Below are positions 1 to 7,961 of a DNA stretch of 64,000 bases, piece after piece (the first letter of the stretch is position 1; each line of letters starts with the position of its first letter). The translations under genes and the position numbers were made by a program. The DNA comes from Congzhengia sp045635085 (GTDB lineage Bacteria; Bacillota; Clostridia; UBA1381; UBA9506): contig JAZRBM010000013.1 in the NCBI GenBank assembly GCA_045635085.1, positions 186,001-250,000 on the forward strand, given 5' to 3'. A model generated the notes under the pieces. The model was not told the origin of the DNA, searched no databases, and worked only from the letters and a program-made list of their open reading frames with translations.

Positions 1-374
1 CGCAATGAATTTGTAATTACAGTTACATTTTTAAGCTTTTTAATTTCTTTAGCTATGTAAAATGTTGTAGTGGAGGAGTCTAAAAAAATCGTGTCGCCAG
101 GCATAATATATTCTGATGCGATCTTTGCAAGTTTTTCTTTTGCGGGTAAGTTTGTTTGCTTTCTTTTTTCTAATGAAAGCTCATATGAGCTTTCATTGAT
201 TGGCACAGCGCCACCGTGTGTTCTTACCAATACTTCTTTGTTTTCTAATTTTTCCAAATCGCGTCTTATAGTCTCTTCGGTAACTCCAAGTTCATCACTG
301 AGTTTACTTACCCATACAGCACCGTCTAAATTTAATTTTTCTAAAATTATTTTCTGGCGCTCTAATGCAAACAT
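1..374 (-). CDS. DeoR-family transcriptional regulator, partial (3' end beyond left edge)
   Basis: About 124 N-terminal residues are present; the frame is open to base 1. The protein begins MFALERQKIILEKL and has the DeoR-type winged helix (VTEETIRRDLEKLE, about residues 31-44), then RTHGGAV, the usual hinge into the sugar-phosphate-sensing domain. The DSSTTT stretch near residue 100 matches the phosphate-binding loop of DeoR effector domains. The start is set by a strong ribosome site (GAGGTGAGGA) that overlaps the pduL stop; only 4 bp separate the genes, so it is the last gene seen in the microcompartment operon. DeoR proteins normally repress sugar catabolic operons and respond to phosphorylated sugars. 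Control of this operon, with a deoxyketose phosphate as effector, is inference from position. Confidence 0.85.
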   Translation of the reverse strand, partial: MFALERQKIILEKLNLDGAVWVSKLSDELGVTEETIRRDLEKLENKEVLVRTHGGAVPINESSYELSLEKRKQTNLPAKEKLAKIASEYIMPGDTIFLDSSTTTFYIAKEIKKLKNVTVITNSL

Positions 375-378
375 TTCC

Positions 379-1026
379 TCACCTCAAATTACTTTTTTTA
401 AGTATTTTTACTTTATCACCGTTTTTAAGCATCGTTGAATTGGCATCATCTGTGTCTATATGCATTTCACATCTGAAATCATCACGTACTCGAACCTGTA
501 CGTCATAAAATCTTGTAGGCTTTACGCCTTCTACAACAACATCAACATACTCGTTGTCCGAAATTCCATTTGCATCGGCATATTCAGGATCTAAATGAAT
601 ATGCCGGTTTGCAATAATTACACCCTCGTTAAGATAAACTGTACCACAAGGACCAACAAGCACAAGTCTTTCAGAATCCTTGATTTGACCTGAAGGACGT
701 ACTGGAGGACTAACTTTTAAAATAAATGTATCAGTTTTAGAAATTTCAACCTGAGTATCCTTTCTGACAGGTCCCAAAACCCTGACTTTTTCAATAGATT
801 TCAAAGAAGGGCCTACTAAAGTTACGAATTGGTCTGATGCAAATTCTCTTCCCATAAGTGTTTTTTTCTTTGTCAGTTCAAAGCCTTCGCCAAAAAGAAT
901 ATCCAAATCTTTTCTTGATAGGTGAACGTGACGCTGGGAAACACCAATAGTAACTGTATCTTTATTTGATTCGAAATCAATAACAGCTTTTTTTACGGCT
1001 TCAGCTATTTCTTTAATATCGTACAT
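379..1026 (-). CDS. pduL: Phosphate propanoyltransferase PduL
   Basis: PduL moves the acyl group of propanoyl-CoA to phosphate inside the shell, recycling CoA and giving propanoyl-phosphate for ATP formation. The 215-residue protein has the two PduL barrel repeats with zinc-binding histidines: QRHVHLS (His33, His35), ANRHIHLDP (His142, His144) and EMHIDTDDAN (His189). The first 20 residues (IKEIAEAVKKAVIDFE) form an amphipathic helix like the encapsulation peptides of other PduL proteins. It is the last enzyme gene, between a BMC-T shell gene and the DeoR regulator. No acetate/propionate kinase is encoded in the window, so the last step to ATP must use a kinase encoded elsewhere. Confidence 0.95.
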   Translation of the reverse strand: MYDIKEIAEAVKKAVIDFESNKDTVTIGVSQRHVHLSRKDLDILFGEGFELTKKKTLMGREFASDQFVTLVGPSLKSIEKVRVLGPVRKDTQVEISKTDTFILKVSPPVRPSGQIKDSERLVLVGPCGTVYLNEGVIIANRHIHLDPEYADANGISDNEYVDVVVEGVKPTRFYDVQVRVRDDFRCEMHIDTDDANSTMLKNGDKVKILKKSNLR

Positions 1027-1052
1027 AATAAATACACTCGCTTTATAATAAA

Positions 1053-1697
1053 TTATTCTTCAATATCGAAAAACTTCATCACTTCATCATGTGGACGTGC
1101 AATAACTGCCTTGCCATACACTTTTCCAAGTGATTTGGAACTTTCTTCCCCTGATTGAATAGCTGCAGTAACTGCATCAACCTTACCCCTGATAATTATT
1201 GTTACCAAAGCACCACCGAGGCGTTTCTCTGTGTGAATAAGGCGAACATTTGCGGCCTTTAACATTGCATCTGCGCTCTCAATTGATGCAACAAGTCCTC
1301 TTATCTCTAAAAGACCGATTGCTTCATTGTTGTTAGTAGGAGCAGGGTAATCAATACCAAGTAATGTTTTCGGTAGTTTTTTATTGTATTTATCTTTATT
1401 TATATCTAAAAGATAAGCCATTTTCTCAACGCCTATACCAGGATTTGGTATAATATGAGAAACTATATATTTACCTTCAGCCTTTGCGTATTCCACACCT
1501 GCTTCAACAGCGGCACGTACTGCAGAAACACTACCTTCAAACTTAATTACCATGACAAGCGGAGCAGGAGCGTCCGGACTTTTTGGTCTGTTTCTGTCAA
1601 AAGCTATAATTTTGACGTCGGAGGTTTTCGCTGCAATATCAGCAACGCAAACAGCTGTTGTAAAGCTATATACTTCAACTAATCCTAATGCCTTCAT
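1053..1697 (-). CDS. BMC-T (tandem BMC domain) shell protein
   Basis: A 214-residue protein with two BMC domains. The first is about residues 1-100 (MKALGLVEVYSFTTAVCVAD...), the second about 120-205 (EAIGLLEIRGLVASIESADAMLKAANV...VIARPHDEV). Such tandem proteins form trimers that look like hexamers and often carry a larger, gated pore. The second domain is close to the BMC-H proteins of this operon, while the first is divergent and has an insertion (RNRPKSPDAPAP) facing the predicted pore side. It lacks the CPGKY cysteine of the other BMC-T, so it is unlikely to hold an iron-sulfur cluster. It sits between pduP and pduL. Its transported molecule is unknown; a large substrate or cofactor such as NAD or CoA is speculation. 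Confidence 0.93.
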   Translation of the reverse strand: MKALGLVEVYSFTTAVCVADIAAKTSDVKIIAFDRNRPKSPDAPAPLVMVIKFEGSVSAVRAAVEAGVEYAKAEGKYIVSHIIPNPGIGVEKMAYLLDINKDKYNKKLPKTLLGIDYPAPTNNNEAIGLLEIRGLVASIESADAMLKAANVRLIHTEKRLGGALVTIIIRGKVDAVTAAIQSGEESSKSLGKVYGKAVIARPHDEVMKFFDIEE

Positions 1698-1725
1698 AAT
1701 CTAATATCAATCCTTTATCGAGAAA

Positions 1726-3123
1726 TTAAACAATTCTAAGACCGTCAACCATTACGCATCTTCTAGCTCTTGTAAAAGAGTGTGCAGCAGTCAAGCCTTC
1801 GCCTGTTGGACCGGCTATTGTAAATGTTGTATATCCTTCACCACCTGCGCCAATACCAGCATATGATGGAGCATTTTTAACAAATATTGTTGTTTCAACA
1901 GCTTTAGCAAATGCTGTTAAATTGTCAATGTTCTTTGAGTGGATATGAGCTGAATGACGGTTGCCGTGTTCTGCCTTACAAGCCATTACAATAGCTTCTT
2001 CGATATTTTTTACACGAACTATAGGAAGAATAGGCATCATCATTTCAACTTGAACAAAAGGATGCATTTCGTCGGTTTCGCAAATAATTAATCTTGCATC
2101 AGAATTGATACCAAGTTCCTTTAAGAAAAGACCAGCATCTTTTCCGACCCATTTTTTGTTAATAGAGTATTTGCCGTCTTTTTCAACAAGGGCAAAACTC
2201 TTTAATTGTTCAGCCTGAGAAGGTGTTAAAAGATACGCACCACTTTCTACCATGTTAGAAATGAGTTCGTCAGCAATGTTAGAAAATGCAAAACATTCTT
2301 TTTCTGCGATACATGGTAAGTTGTTATCAAAACTTGAGCCTGCAACGATATCTTTTGCAGCTTTTTTAATATCTGCTGTATCATCAACAATAACAGGTGG
2401 GTTACCTGCACCTGCACCAATTGCTTTTTTGCCAGAAGAGAGAAGTGTCTTAACAACACCAGGACCACCTGTAGCAACTAACATCCTAACGATAGGAGAT
2501 GTCATCATTTCTTTTGAGGTGTCCATTGTAGGTTTATACACAGAAACAACCAAATTTTCAGGACCGCCTGCCTCAACTATAGCACGATTAACTAAGTCTA
2601 CAGCGTAATTTGCAACTCTGCAAGCATTTGGATGGGGATTGAAAACAACACCATTACCACCTGCAATCATACCAATAGAGTTACATATTACTGTTTCACT
2701 GGGATTTGTTGATGGTGTGATACTACCGATAACACCAAAAGGTGCCATTTCAATTAAAGTAAGACCATCATCGCCAGTCATAGCCTGAGTTTTAAGATCC
2801 TCTGTGCCAGGAGTTTTATTTGCTACTAGCTGGTGCTTGATTATTTTGTCAGCAACTCTACCCATGCCTGTTTCTTCAACACCCATTTTTGCCATAACTT
2901 CAGCTTCAGCTAAAGTCAGTTTTCTGATGTTTTGAATCATCTTTTCTCTCTGTTCAACAGAGTATGATTTGTAGAAAATATAAGCCTTTTGAACAGCTTC
3001 CAGCGCATCAGACATATTTGTAAATACACCCTTTAGCTTTCTGTCGCCTGTGGGTTCTGCGTTTTCTAAGTTTTTAATAACACTTTTTACAATCTGGTCA
3101 ATGTATTTTTCATTCATTTCCAT
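1726..3123 (-). CDS. pduP: CoA-acylating aldehyde dehydrogenase, PduP type
   Basis: A 465-residue aldehyde dehydrogenase of the PduP/EutE group. It oxidises propanal with NAD+ and CoA to propanoyl-CoA, pairing with the alcohol dehydrogenase to balance NADH. The catalytic cysteine is Cys271 in DNNLPCIAEKE; a glycine-rich stretch (AIGAGAGNPPV, about 234-244) and FGVIGSITPSTNP near 130 belong to the nucleotide-binding fold. The N-terminus (EKYIDQIVKSVIKNLE) is a typical encapsulation peptide, followed by a short linker. A ribosome site (GGAGG) 8 nt upstream supports the start. It lies between the two BMC-T genes. The amino-acid sequence alone does not separate acetaldehyde from propanal preference; context favours propanal. 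Confidence 0.95.
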   Translation of the reverse strand: MEMNEKYIDQIVKSVIKNLENAEPTGDRKLKGVFTNMSDALEAVQKAYIFYKSYSVEQREKMIQNIRKLTLAEAEVMAKMGVEETGMGRVADKIIKHQLVANKTPGTEDLKTQAMTGDDGLTLIEMAPFGVIGSITPSTNPSETVICNSIGMIAGGNGVVFNPHPNACRVANYAVDLVNRAIVEAGGPENLVVSVYKPTMDTSKEMMTSPIVRMLVATGGPGVVKTLLSSGKKAIGAGAGNPPVIVDDTADIKKAAKDIVAGSSFDNNLPCIAEKECFAFSNIADELISNMVESGAYLLTPSQAEQLKSFALVEKDGKYSINKKWVGKDAGLFLKELGINSDARLIICETDEMHPFVQVEMMMPILPIVRVKNIEEAIVMACKAEHGNRHSAHIHSKNIDNLTAFAKAVETTIFVKNAPSYAGIGAGGEGYTTFTIAGPTGEGLTAAHSFTRARRCVMVDGLRIV

Positions 3124-3171
3124 TTTTATAGCCTCCGTCTAATGTATCATATCTTTAAAGAAAATTTATTA

Positions 3172-3720
3172 CTATACTAAAGTCTGCCAGAGTTTTTCAT
3201 CAGGTTTTGCAATAATAGAACTATCGAGAAAAAATCCGCTTTCTTCCATTTGGCTTTTTGCTCTTTCTATTGCTGCGGTAACTGAAGCTACACTACCTGT
3301 TATAAACATGTAGGATTTTCCGCACATGCCTTTTGCAATTCGCAGTTCTATCAAATCTACGTTTGCGGTCTTTGTTGCGTTATCTGCGGCAACAATAATA
3401 GAAGCGGCAGAATATGTCTCTAATATACCTAACGCCTCAACATCACCTAAAGATGTTGCACCATATATAGCTGAAAATATTGATTCGTGCGGATTGCCAA
3501 GCACGAAGCTATCAATCAGCTTTTCGTCATACAAAGCTTTAGAAGCATCAACTGCAGCACGTACTGCAGATAATTCACCTGAAATAATAACTATATATTT
3601 ACCAGGACAAACGGTTTGAGCTTCGATTATCTCAACGTCGGCTGTCTTTACCATAGTATCTGCGGCAACAACGCCGGTTGAGACTGTCAGATATTCAACC
3701 ATACCGATTGCTTTACTCAC
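3172..3720 (-). CDS. pduT: PduT-type BMC-T shell protein, probable FeS pore
   Basis: A 182-residue tandem-BMC shell protein. Domain 1 spans about 1-90 and domain 2 about 93-182. Cys38, in TVCPGKY, sits where PduT of the cobalamin propanediol compartment places the pore cysteine that binds a [4Fe-4S] cluster at the trimer centre. The second domain has an equivalent loop with Cys134 (AKGMCGKSY). Known PduT proteins are thought to pass electrons across the shell, and PduS is their proposed partner; here the PduS-like gene is directly downstream (20 bp away), which fits. The start lies after GGAAGAT-type spacing (weak ribosome site); the conserved MSKAIGMVEY beginning leaves little doubt. Confidence 0.92.
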   Translation of the reverse strand: MSKAIGMVEYLTVSTGVVAADTMVKTADVEIIEAQTVCPGKYIVIISGELSAVRAAVDASKALYDEKLIDSFVLGNPHESIFSAIYGATSLGDVEALGILETYSAASIIVAADNATKTANVDLIELRIAKGMCGKSYMFITGSVASVTAAIERAKSQMEESGFFLDSSIIAKPDEKLWQTLV

Positions 3721-3740
3721 ACTGCATCTTCCTTTCGGGA

Positions 3741-5072
3741 TTATTTGCTCTTAATAATTATAAATTTATCATTGGCATCAACCACAACACCATTAATGGG
3801 AGAGTGGATTGGAAGCCCTAAGCTCTTTTTGTCAACATCTGCAATAACCTGACCGGTTGTCACATGATCTCCTGATTTAACAATAGCTTTAGCTGGAGCA
3901 CCGATGTTCTGATCAAATGTTATGCGGATTTTTTTGGGGTTAATTTCGTCTTCGAGTAAAGGCGCAGGATTGTCATATTTAGAAAGTCCAAGCCTTGATG
4001 TCAAACGTTTAATCGGGACTAATTTCATGTTGCGATGTTTGTCTGCGACTGCTTCTTTTATATCACGCGGGATAGGAACGCCATTTTTCTTTAATCCGTC
4101 TTTGTATTCAGTAATTAAAGTTCTTGGTGATAATCCTATAGGGCACGAATATAATTCACAAATACCGCAGCCGGAACAAAAGAATGTGTTTAAAAACGGA
4201 GCTAAATCCTTAGTAATTCCACTTGTTGCCGTTCTCATAAACAAATGAGGCTCGATTGGGTGCCCGAGTAAGTTTCTAGAACATGTGCTCGTACACGATC
4301 TGCACTGACAACAGGATGCCATAGCTCGTTTAAGACTGATAGAAATTCGTGTCTTTTTCATCTTAACAACATACTGGTCATTAGGTAAAACCAAAAGAGC
4401 AGTAGTTGTTTTTGTTACTGTATCTAATTCGTTCACCAGTTTACCCATCATAGGTCCGCCGTTTATAAGACTATAATCGTCAAGATAAGAACCACCTGCA
4501 AGAGCGATAAGGTCTTTAAAACTCGTACCTAAAGGTGCTTTAATTGTAACAGGCTTATTTACTGCACCTGTTATAGTAACATAGGAATGGGTTACAGGCA
4601 TATCGTTTACAACGGCATTATAAATGTTTAACGCGGTTTCAACATTGAAGACTGTAACACCTACACTGATAGGTAATTTACCAGGTTGAACAACTTTTCC
4701 TGTAGTTTCGTAAATTACAACTAATTCATCACCTGCGGGATAAACCTCAGGCAGATAGGAAACACTAAAATTATTAAATTTATTTAAAACAGAATTTACT
4801 GCATTGATTGCATCTTTATATGTCTTTTTAAGCGCAATAATTACGTTATTAGCGCCAGTGGCTTCTTTAACAATGTCAAGAGCATACAAAATCTCGTACG
4901 CATATTCAGCAAGAACTTGTCTGTGAAGCCTTAAAAGGGGTTCGCATTCTGCACAATTCAAAATGATTGTCTCAGCATCTTGAGAAAGCTTTGCGAAAGC
5001 AGGGAAGCCTGCACCACCAGCACCGGCAACACCGGCATCTTTTAGTTTGAGCTTTAACTCATCTAAGGTCAT
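3741..5072 (-). CDS. pduS: PduS/RnfC-like flavo-iron-sulfur NADH dehydrogenase
   Basis: The protein is 443 residues from the chosen start (MTLDELKLKLK). An upstream extension of 11 residues would overlap the vertex gene and is less likely. The order is a GAGGAGFP nucleotide/flavin-binding region, an SLBB-type domain, two ferredoxin cysteine clusters (CCQCRSCTSTCSR and CSGCGICELYSCP) and a C-terminal barrel-sandwich domain (GDHVTTGQVIADV). It is homologous to RnfC and to PduS, the cobalamin reductase of B12-dependent compartments. No B12 enzyme is encoded here, so reduction of cobalamin is unlikely; electron transfer through PduT, NADH balance, or supply of electrons to the activase are possible roles (inference). 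Confidence 0.93.
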   Translation of the reverse strand: MTLDELKLKLKDAGVAGAGGAGFPAFAKLSQDAETIILNCAECEPLLRLHRQVLAEYAYEILYALDIVKEATGANNVIIALKKTYKDAINAVNSVLNKFNNFSVSYLPEVYPAGDELVVIYETTGKVVQPGKLPISVGVTVFNVETALNIYNAVVNDMPVTHSYVTITGAVNKPVTIKAPLGTSFKDLIALAGGSYLDDYSLINGGPMMGKLVNELDTVTKTTTALLVLPNDQYVVKMKKTRISISLKRAMASCCQCRSCTSTCSRNLLGHPIEPHLFMRTATSGITKDLAPFLNTFFCSGCGICELYSCPIGLSPRTLITEYKDGLKKNGVPIPRDIKEAVADKHRNMKLVPIKRLTSRLGLSKYDNPAPLLEDEINPKKIRITFDQNIGAPAKAIVKSGDHVTTGQVIADVDKKSLGLPIHSPINGVVVDANDKFIIIKSK

Positions 5073-5076
5073 TTTA

Positions 5077-5346
5077 TCACAACTCCAGTTCAGAACCGTT
5101 ATCAACGATACCTACGATAGCTGCATCAACAGGAGAGTTATCCAGGTTGCAACCTACTCGAGCAGCGCTGCCCTGTGCAACAACAACAACTTCGCCTATA
5201 CCTGCACCTACATTATCAATTGCAATTATTTTTGATTTGCATTTATCAATTGATTCGAAAATTTCTACTACTAAAAGCTTCTGTCCTTGTAATTTTTCGT
5301 TTTTACGAGTGGAAACAATATTTCCGGTTACTTTTCCGATAATCAT
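5077..5346 (-). CDS. eutN: BMC-P pentameric vertex protein (EutN/CcmL)
   Basis: An 89-residue EutN/CcmL/PduN family protein, the pentamer that caps the vertices of the polyhedral shell. The conserved opening MIIGKVTGNIVSTRKNEKLQGQKLLVVE, the central IDNVGAGIGEVVVVAQGSAAR and the closing PVDAAIVGIVDN are all present, so the protein is complete. It ends 4 bp before the pduS start and may be translationally coupled. Only one vertex gene is seen in this operon, whereas some loci have several. Confidence 0.95.
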   Translation of the reverse strand: MIIGKVTGNIVSTRKNEKLQGQKLLVVEIFESIDKCKSKIIAIDNVGAGIGEVVVVAQGSAARVGCNLDNSPVDAAIVGIVDNGSELEL

Positions 5347-5394
5347 TACTATATCACCATTCCTTGTAAAATTTGGAATAATTAAAAGGATTAC

Positions 5395-5425
5395 CTTACG
5401 TCGGGAAGAACATTCCCGACGTAAG
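5395..5425 (-). other. Intra-operon 13-bp perfect hairpin below the BMC-H genes
   Basis: The arms CTTACGTCGGGAA and TTCCCGACGTAAG enclose the 5-nt loop gaaca. On the transcribed (minus) strand it falls after the two BMC-H genes and before eutN. No uridine run follows directly, so it is unlikely to be an efficient terminator. A stem here could protect the 3' end of the abundant BMC-H message or slow polymerase, so that hexamer protein exceeds vertex and enzyme proteins. Confidence 0.75.
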
Positions 5426-5454
5426 AATACATCCCTTTTCGGGAAAAGATTTAA

Positions 5455-5895
5455 TTATTTAATTACAGGTAAAATCTTTTCAACGTCATTGTGAGGTCTT
5501 GGTATTACATGTGTAGCTATTAATTCGCCAAGTTTAGCGGCGTTAGAAGAACCAACTTCAACTGCTGACTTAACAGCGCCAACATCGCCGCGAACCATAA
5601 CGCTAACGAGACCAGAACCGATTTTTTCTGTTCCTACTAAAACAACGTTAGCAGCCTTTAACATTGAATCTGCAGCTTCGATTGCTGCTACTAAACCTCT
5701 TGTTTCTACCATACCTAATGCTTCCTGTGACATTTTAATTTCTCCCTTCATGTTTTCATTTTTGATATTTGAATTTTCATTAACTGACACTACGTCGATT
5801 GTTTTTTCTGATGCTTTTTTCGCACCGGTTGTCTTTGCACTTGCTGCTGTTTTCTTTTGAGTTGCAGTGGATGTGCTTTTTTTCTTTTCAGCCAT
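5455..5895 (-). CDS. BMC-H shell protein with basic N-terminal extension; likely two starts
   Basis: A 146-residue reading frame: residues 1-54 are a Lys/Ala/Thr/Ser-rich, low-complexity extension, and residues 55-146 are a normal hexamer-forming BMC domain (EALGMVETRGLVAAIEAADSMLK...IPRPHNDVEKILP). Two in-frame starts both have good ribosome sites: ATG at 5895 (GAGGTGAG, 5 nt away) and ATG at 5733 (GGGAG, about 8 nt away), the latter giving a plain 92-residue BMC-H. Long and short forms from one gene are known for PduB/PduB'. The basic tail might point to the lumen and bind cargo or nucleic acid (inference). The BMC domain is close to the product of the neighbouring gene, including a 47-nt identical stretch. 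Confidence 0.92.
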   Translation of the reverse strand: MAEKKKSTSTATQKKTAASAKTTGAKKASEKTIDVVSVNENSNIKNENMKGEIKMSQEALGMVETRGLVAAIEAADSMLKAANVVLVGTEKIGSGLVSVMVRGDVGAVKSAVEVGSSNAAKLGELIATHVIPRPHNDVEKILPVIK

Positions 5896-5913
5896 TATAA
5901 CTCACCTCAGATA

Positions 5914-6189
5914 TTAGAGTGTAGGCAAAATGGATTCAACGTCTGCATGTGGTCTTGGGATAACGTGAACTGCAACAAGTTCGCCAAGCTTTGCAGCACA
6001 TTCTGCGCCAACTTCTGTAGCTGCCTTAACAGCACCAACATCACCGCGAACCATAACGCTAACGAGACCAGAACCGATTTTTTCTGTTCCGATAAGTGTT
6101 ACTTCTGCAGCCTTAACCATTGCATCAGCTGCTTCAACTGCTGCTGTTAAGCCTCTTGTTTCGATCATTCCTAATGCTTCTTTAGCCAT
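5914..6189 (-). CDS. BMC-H hexameric shell protein
   Basis: A 91-residue canonical BMC-domain protein, the expected main facet component, related to PduA/PduJ/EutM. It runs from EALGMIETRGLTAAVEAADAMVK through GTEKIGSGLVSVMVRGDVGAVK to HVIPRPHADVESILP. A very strong ribosome site (GAGGAGGA, 7 nt before ATG) fits high expression. It lies 18 bp upstream of the extended BMC-H gene in the same operon, and the two look like a tandem duplication. Confidence 0.97.
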   Translation of the reverse strand: MAKEALGMIETRGLTAAVEAADAMVKAAEVTLIGTEKIGSGLVSVMVRGDVGAVKAATEVGAECAAKLGELVAVHVIPRPHADVESILPTL

Positions 6190-6209
6190 TTTTTTATTCC
6201 TCCTCTAAA

Positions 6210-7442
6210 TTATTCATTAACAATTACTACTTTCAAACCTTCCATTTTGAGGTTTGTTATGTGTGCTTCATTTATCTCAGAGAGCGGGAAGCGGTGTGTA
6301 ATAAGCTTTTCAATCGGCAGGCCGATTCCTTTTGCTCTTTTAAGAAAATCAAATGTGGTAGCATAATCCCTGAGTGTATAAACCCATGAACCAACTGTGG
6401 TGATTTCTTTTGAACAGATGTCAAAATGCGGGTTAATTGTAGCATCGCCGCCGTTAATAAAGAAACCAAGTTCACAAAGACCGCCGCCACGTCTTATAAA
6501 TTTGTAGATGTTAGCATGAGCGATAGGGGAGCCTGTGCACTGGAATGCAAAGTCTGCCAAATATCCGCCAAATGCATCTTCTACGCCTTTGGTTAATGCT
6601 TCGATACCATCGAAGTTTTTGAAGTTGACTGATTTTGTTGCGCCCATTTCAGCTGCAAAAGCTAAACGCTTATCCTCACCGTCAACTGCAACAATGTTTT
6701 CAACGCCCATTGTACGAAGAATTGCAATACATAAAAGACCAATGGGTCCGCAACCCTGGATTACAACACGACTGTTGAATCTTAATGTACCAACTGTTTT
6801 AGCTCTTTCAACAGCGTGAATGAGTACTGCAGCAGGTTCAATTAAAAGTCTTAAATCAAGACTTAAGTCGCTTACATTAAATATTGTGGAGCCGCCACGG
6901 ATTACCATATAATCGGCAAACCAACCATTTAAATGGATGTCGTCATCTGGTAAAAGTCCGTAAACTTCTGCGCCGTCGCCTACATTTTGTTTGTTTAAGT
7001 CGTACATTGTGATATCAGGTGAATCCTTAAAAATCATACATGTAACAACTTTGTCGCCAATAGCCAATGGCTTACCGGCGCTGTCTTTTTTTACATTTTT
7101 GCCCATCTTAACGATTTCGCCTGTGCCTTCGTGTCCTAAAACAACAGGAATAAGACCAAATGGATCACGTTTGAATTCATGAGCATCCGTACCGCAAACA
7201 CCACATCCTTCAACCTTAACTAAGATGTCATCGTCGCCGAGTTCAGGAATAGGAAATTCCTTGATTTCATAATTCTCAAGACTTGTAAGCATAGCAACTC
7301 TTGAGGTTTTTGGAATTTCTCCATTTGACTTACAGTGACATGTGCCACCGCCAGAACAATTGCATGTGTGCGGAACTTCTGTTTTCATGTTTGAAAGAAC
7401 TTGTTTTACGATCATTTCGATATCGTTTGAATTAATATCCAT
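6210..7442 (-). CDS. Zinc-dependent alcohol dehydrogenase with encapsulation peptide and Cys-rich linker
   Basis: A 410-residue medium-chain dehydrogenase (threonine/sorbitol dehydrogenase-like). Residues 1-20 (NDIEMIVKQVLSNMK) form an encapsulation-type helix. Residues 26-37 are an unusual CNCSGGGTCHC linker. The catalytic zinc site is seen as GCGVCGTDAHEF with GHEGTGE, and the Rossmann motif is QGCGPIGLLC. The four-cysteine structural zinc lobe of classical members is absent. Expected reactions are propanal to propanol and/or lactaldehyde to 1,2-propanediol, regenerating NAD+ for PduP. Most described propanediol compartments use an iron-type PduQ instead; none is present here. Substrate assignment is inference from context. 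Confidence 0.9.
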   Translation of the reverse strand: MDINSNDIEMIVKQVLSNMKTEVPHTCNCSGGGTCHCKSNGEIPKTSRVAMLTSLENYEIKEFPIPELGDDDILVKVEGCGVCGTDAHEFKRDPFGLIPVVLGHEGTGEIVKMGKNVKKDSAGKPLAIGDKVVTCMIFKDSPDITMYDLNKQNVGDGAEVYGLLPDDDIHLNGWFADYMVIRGGSTIFNVSDLSLDLRLLIEPAAVLIHAVERAKTVGTLRFNSRVVIQGCGPIGLLCIAILRTMGVENIVAVDGEDKRLAFAAEMGATKSVNFKNFDGIEALTKGVEDAFGGYLADFAFQCTGSPIAHANIYKFIRRGGGLCELGFFINGGDATINPHFDICSKEITTVGSWVYTLRDYATTFDFLKRAKGIGLPIEKLITHRFPLSEINEAHITNLKMEGLKVVIVNE

Positions 7443-7470
7443 AATAACAGAACTCCTATTTTATATTTTT

Positions 7471-7944
7471 TTATTTAATCATTTCTTCAAATACTTCTTT
7501 GCCATATGCGGCAAGATATGTATCTTGTTCCTCGCTTCCGCCTGAAACACCTAATCCACCGATAACTTTGTCATTTACTTTAAGTGGAACACCACCGCCA
7601 AATATGACGATTTGACCATCATTAGTAAATTGTATGCCATAGAGTGGGTTATTGGGTTGGCTCAATGCTTTAAGGTCGATTGTGGACATTTTCAAAGCAA
7701 CAACGGTGTATGCTTTGTTTAATGCGACATCATAACTTGCTATGTATGAGTCGTCCATACACTCAACCAAAACAGGGCGAGCTGCACTATTAGAAATAGC
7801 AACAACTGCGTTTACACCTATTCGTGAGGCTTCTGCTTCGACCTTTTCGGCTATTTTTTTAGCGAGTGTCAAAGTCATATCAAGATTGCTGTTTATGTTT
7901 TTTACAACAGTTTCAACAATCTTTGTAATTTCACGGTCGTTCAT
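7471..7944 (-). CDS. GlcG/HbpS/PduO C-terminal-like protein, probable cargo
   Basis: A 157-residue protein of the PF03928 family (heme-binding/GlcG; also the C-terminal domain of PduO). Residues 1-18 (REITKIVETVVKNIN) look like an encapsulation peptide. The family body follows: LTLAKKIAEKVEAEASRIGVNAVVAISN, then GGGVPLK and GGLGVSGGSEEQD near the C-terminus. Such stand-alone proteins are frequent in GRM operons and their function is unsettled; heme or flavin binding and electron relay have been proposed. No ATP:cobalamin adenosyltransferase domain is attached, which fits the lack of B12 chemistry here. A strong ribosome site (AGGAGG) supports the start. Confidence 0.85.
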   Translation of the reverse strand: MNDREITKIVETVVKNINSNLDMTLTLAKKIAEKVEAEASRIGVNAVVAISNSAARPVLVECMDDSYIASYDVALNKAYTVVALKMSTIDLKALSQPNNPLYGIQFTNDGQIVIFGGGVPLKVNDKVIGGLGVSGGSEEQDTYLAAYGKEVFEEMIK

Positions 7945-7961
7945 GGGATAAACCTCCTGAA

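Noticed and set aside
3741..5072. RnfC subunit of a membrane Rnf complex
   Set aside because: No rnfABDEG genes are adjacent; the gene lies inside the shell operon beside pduT.
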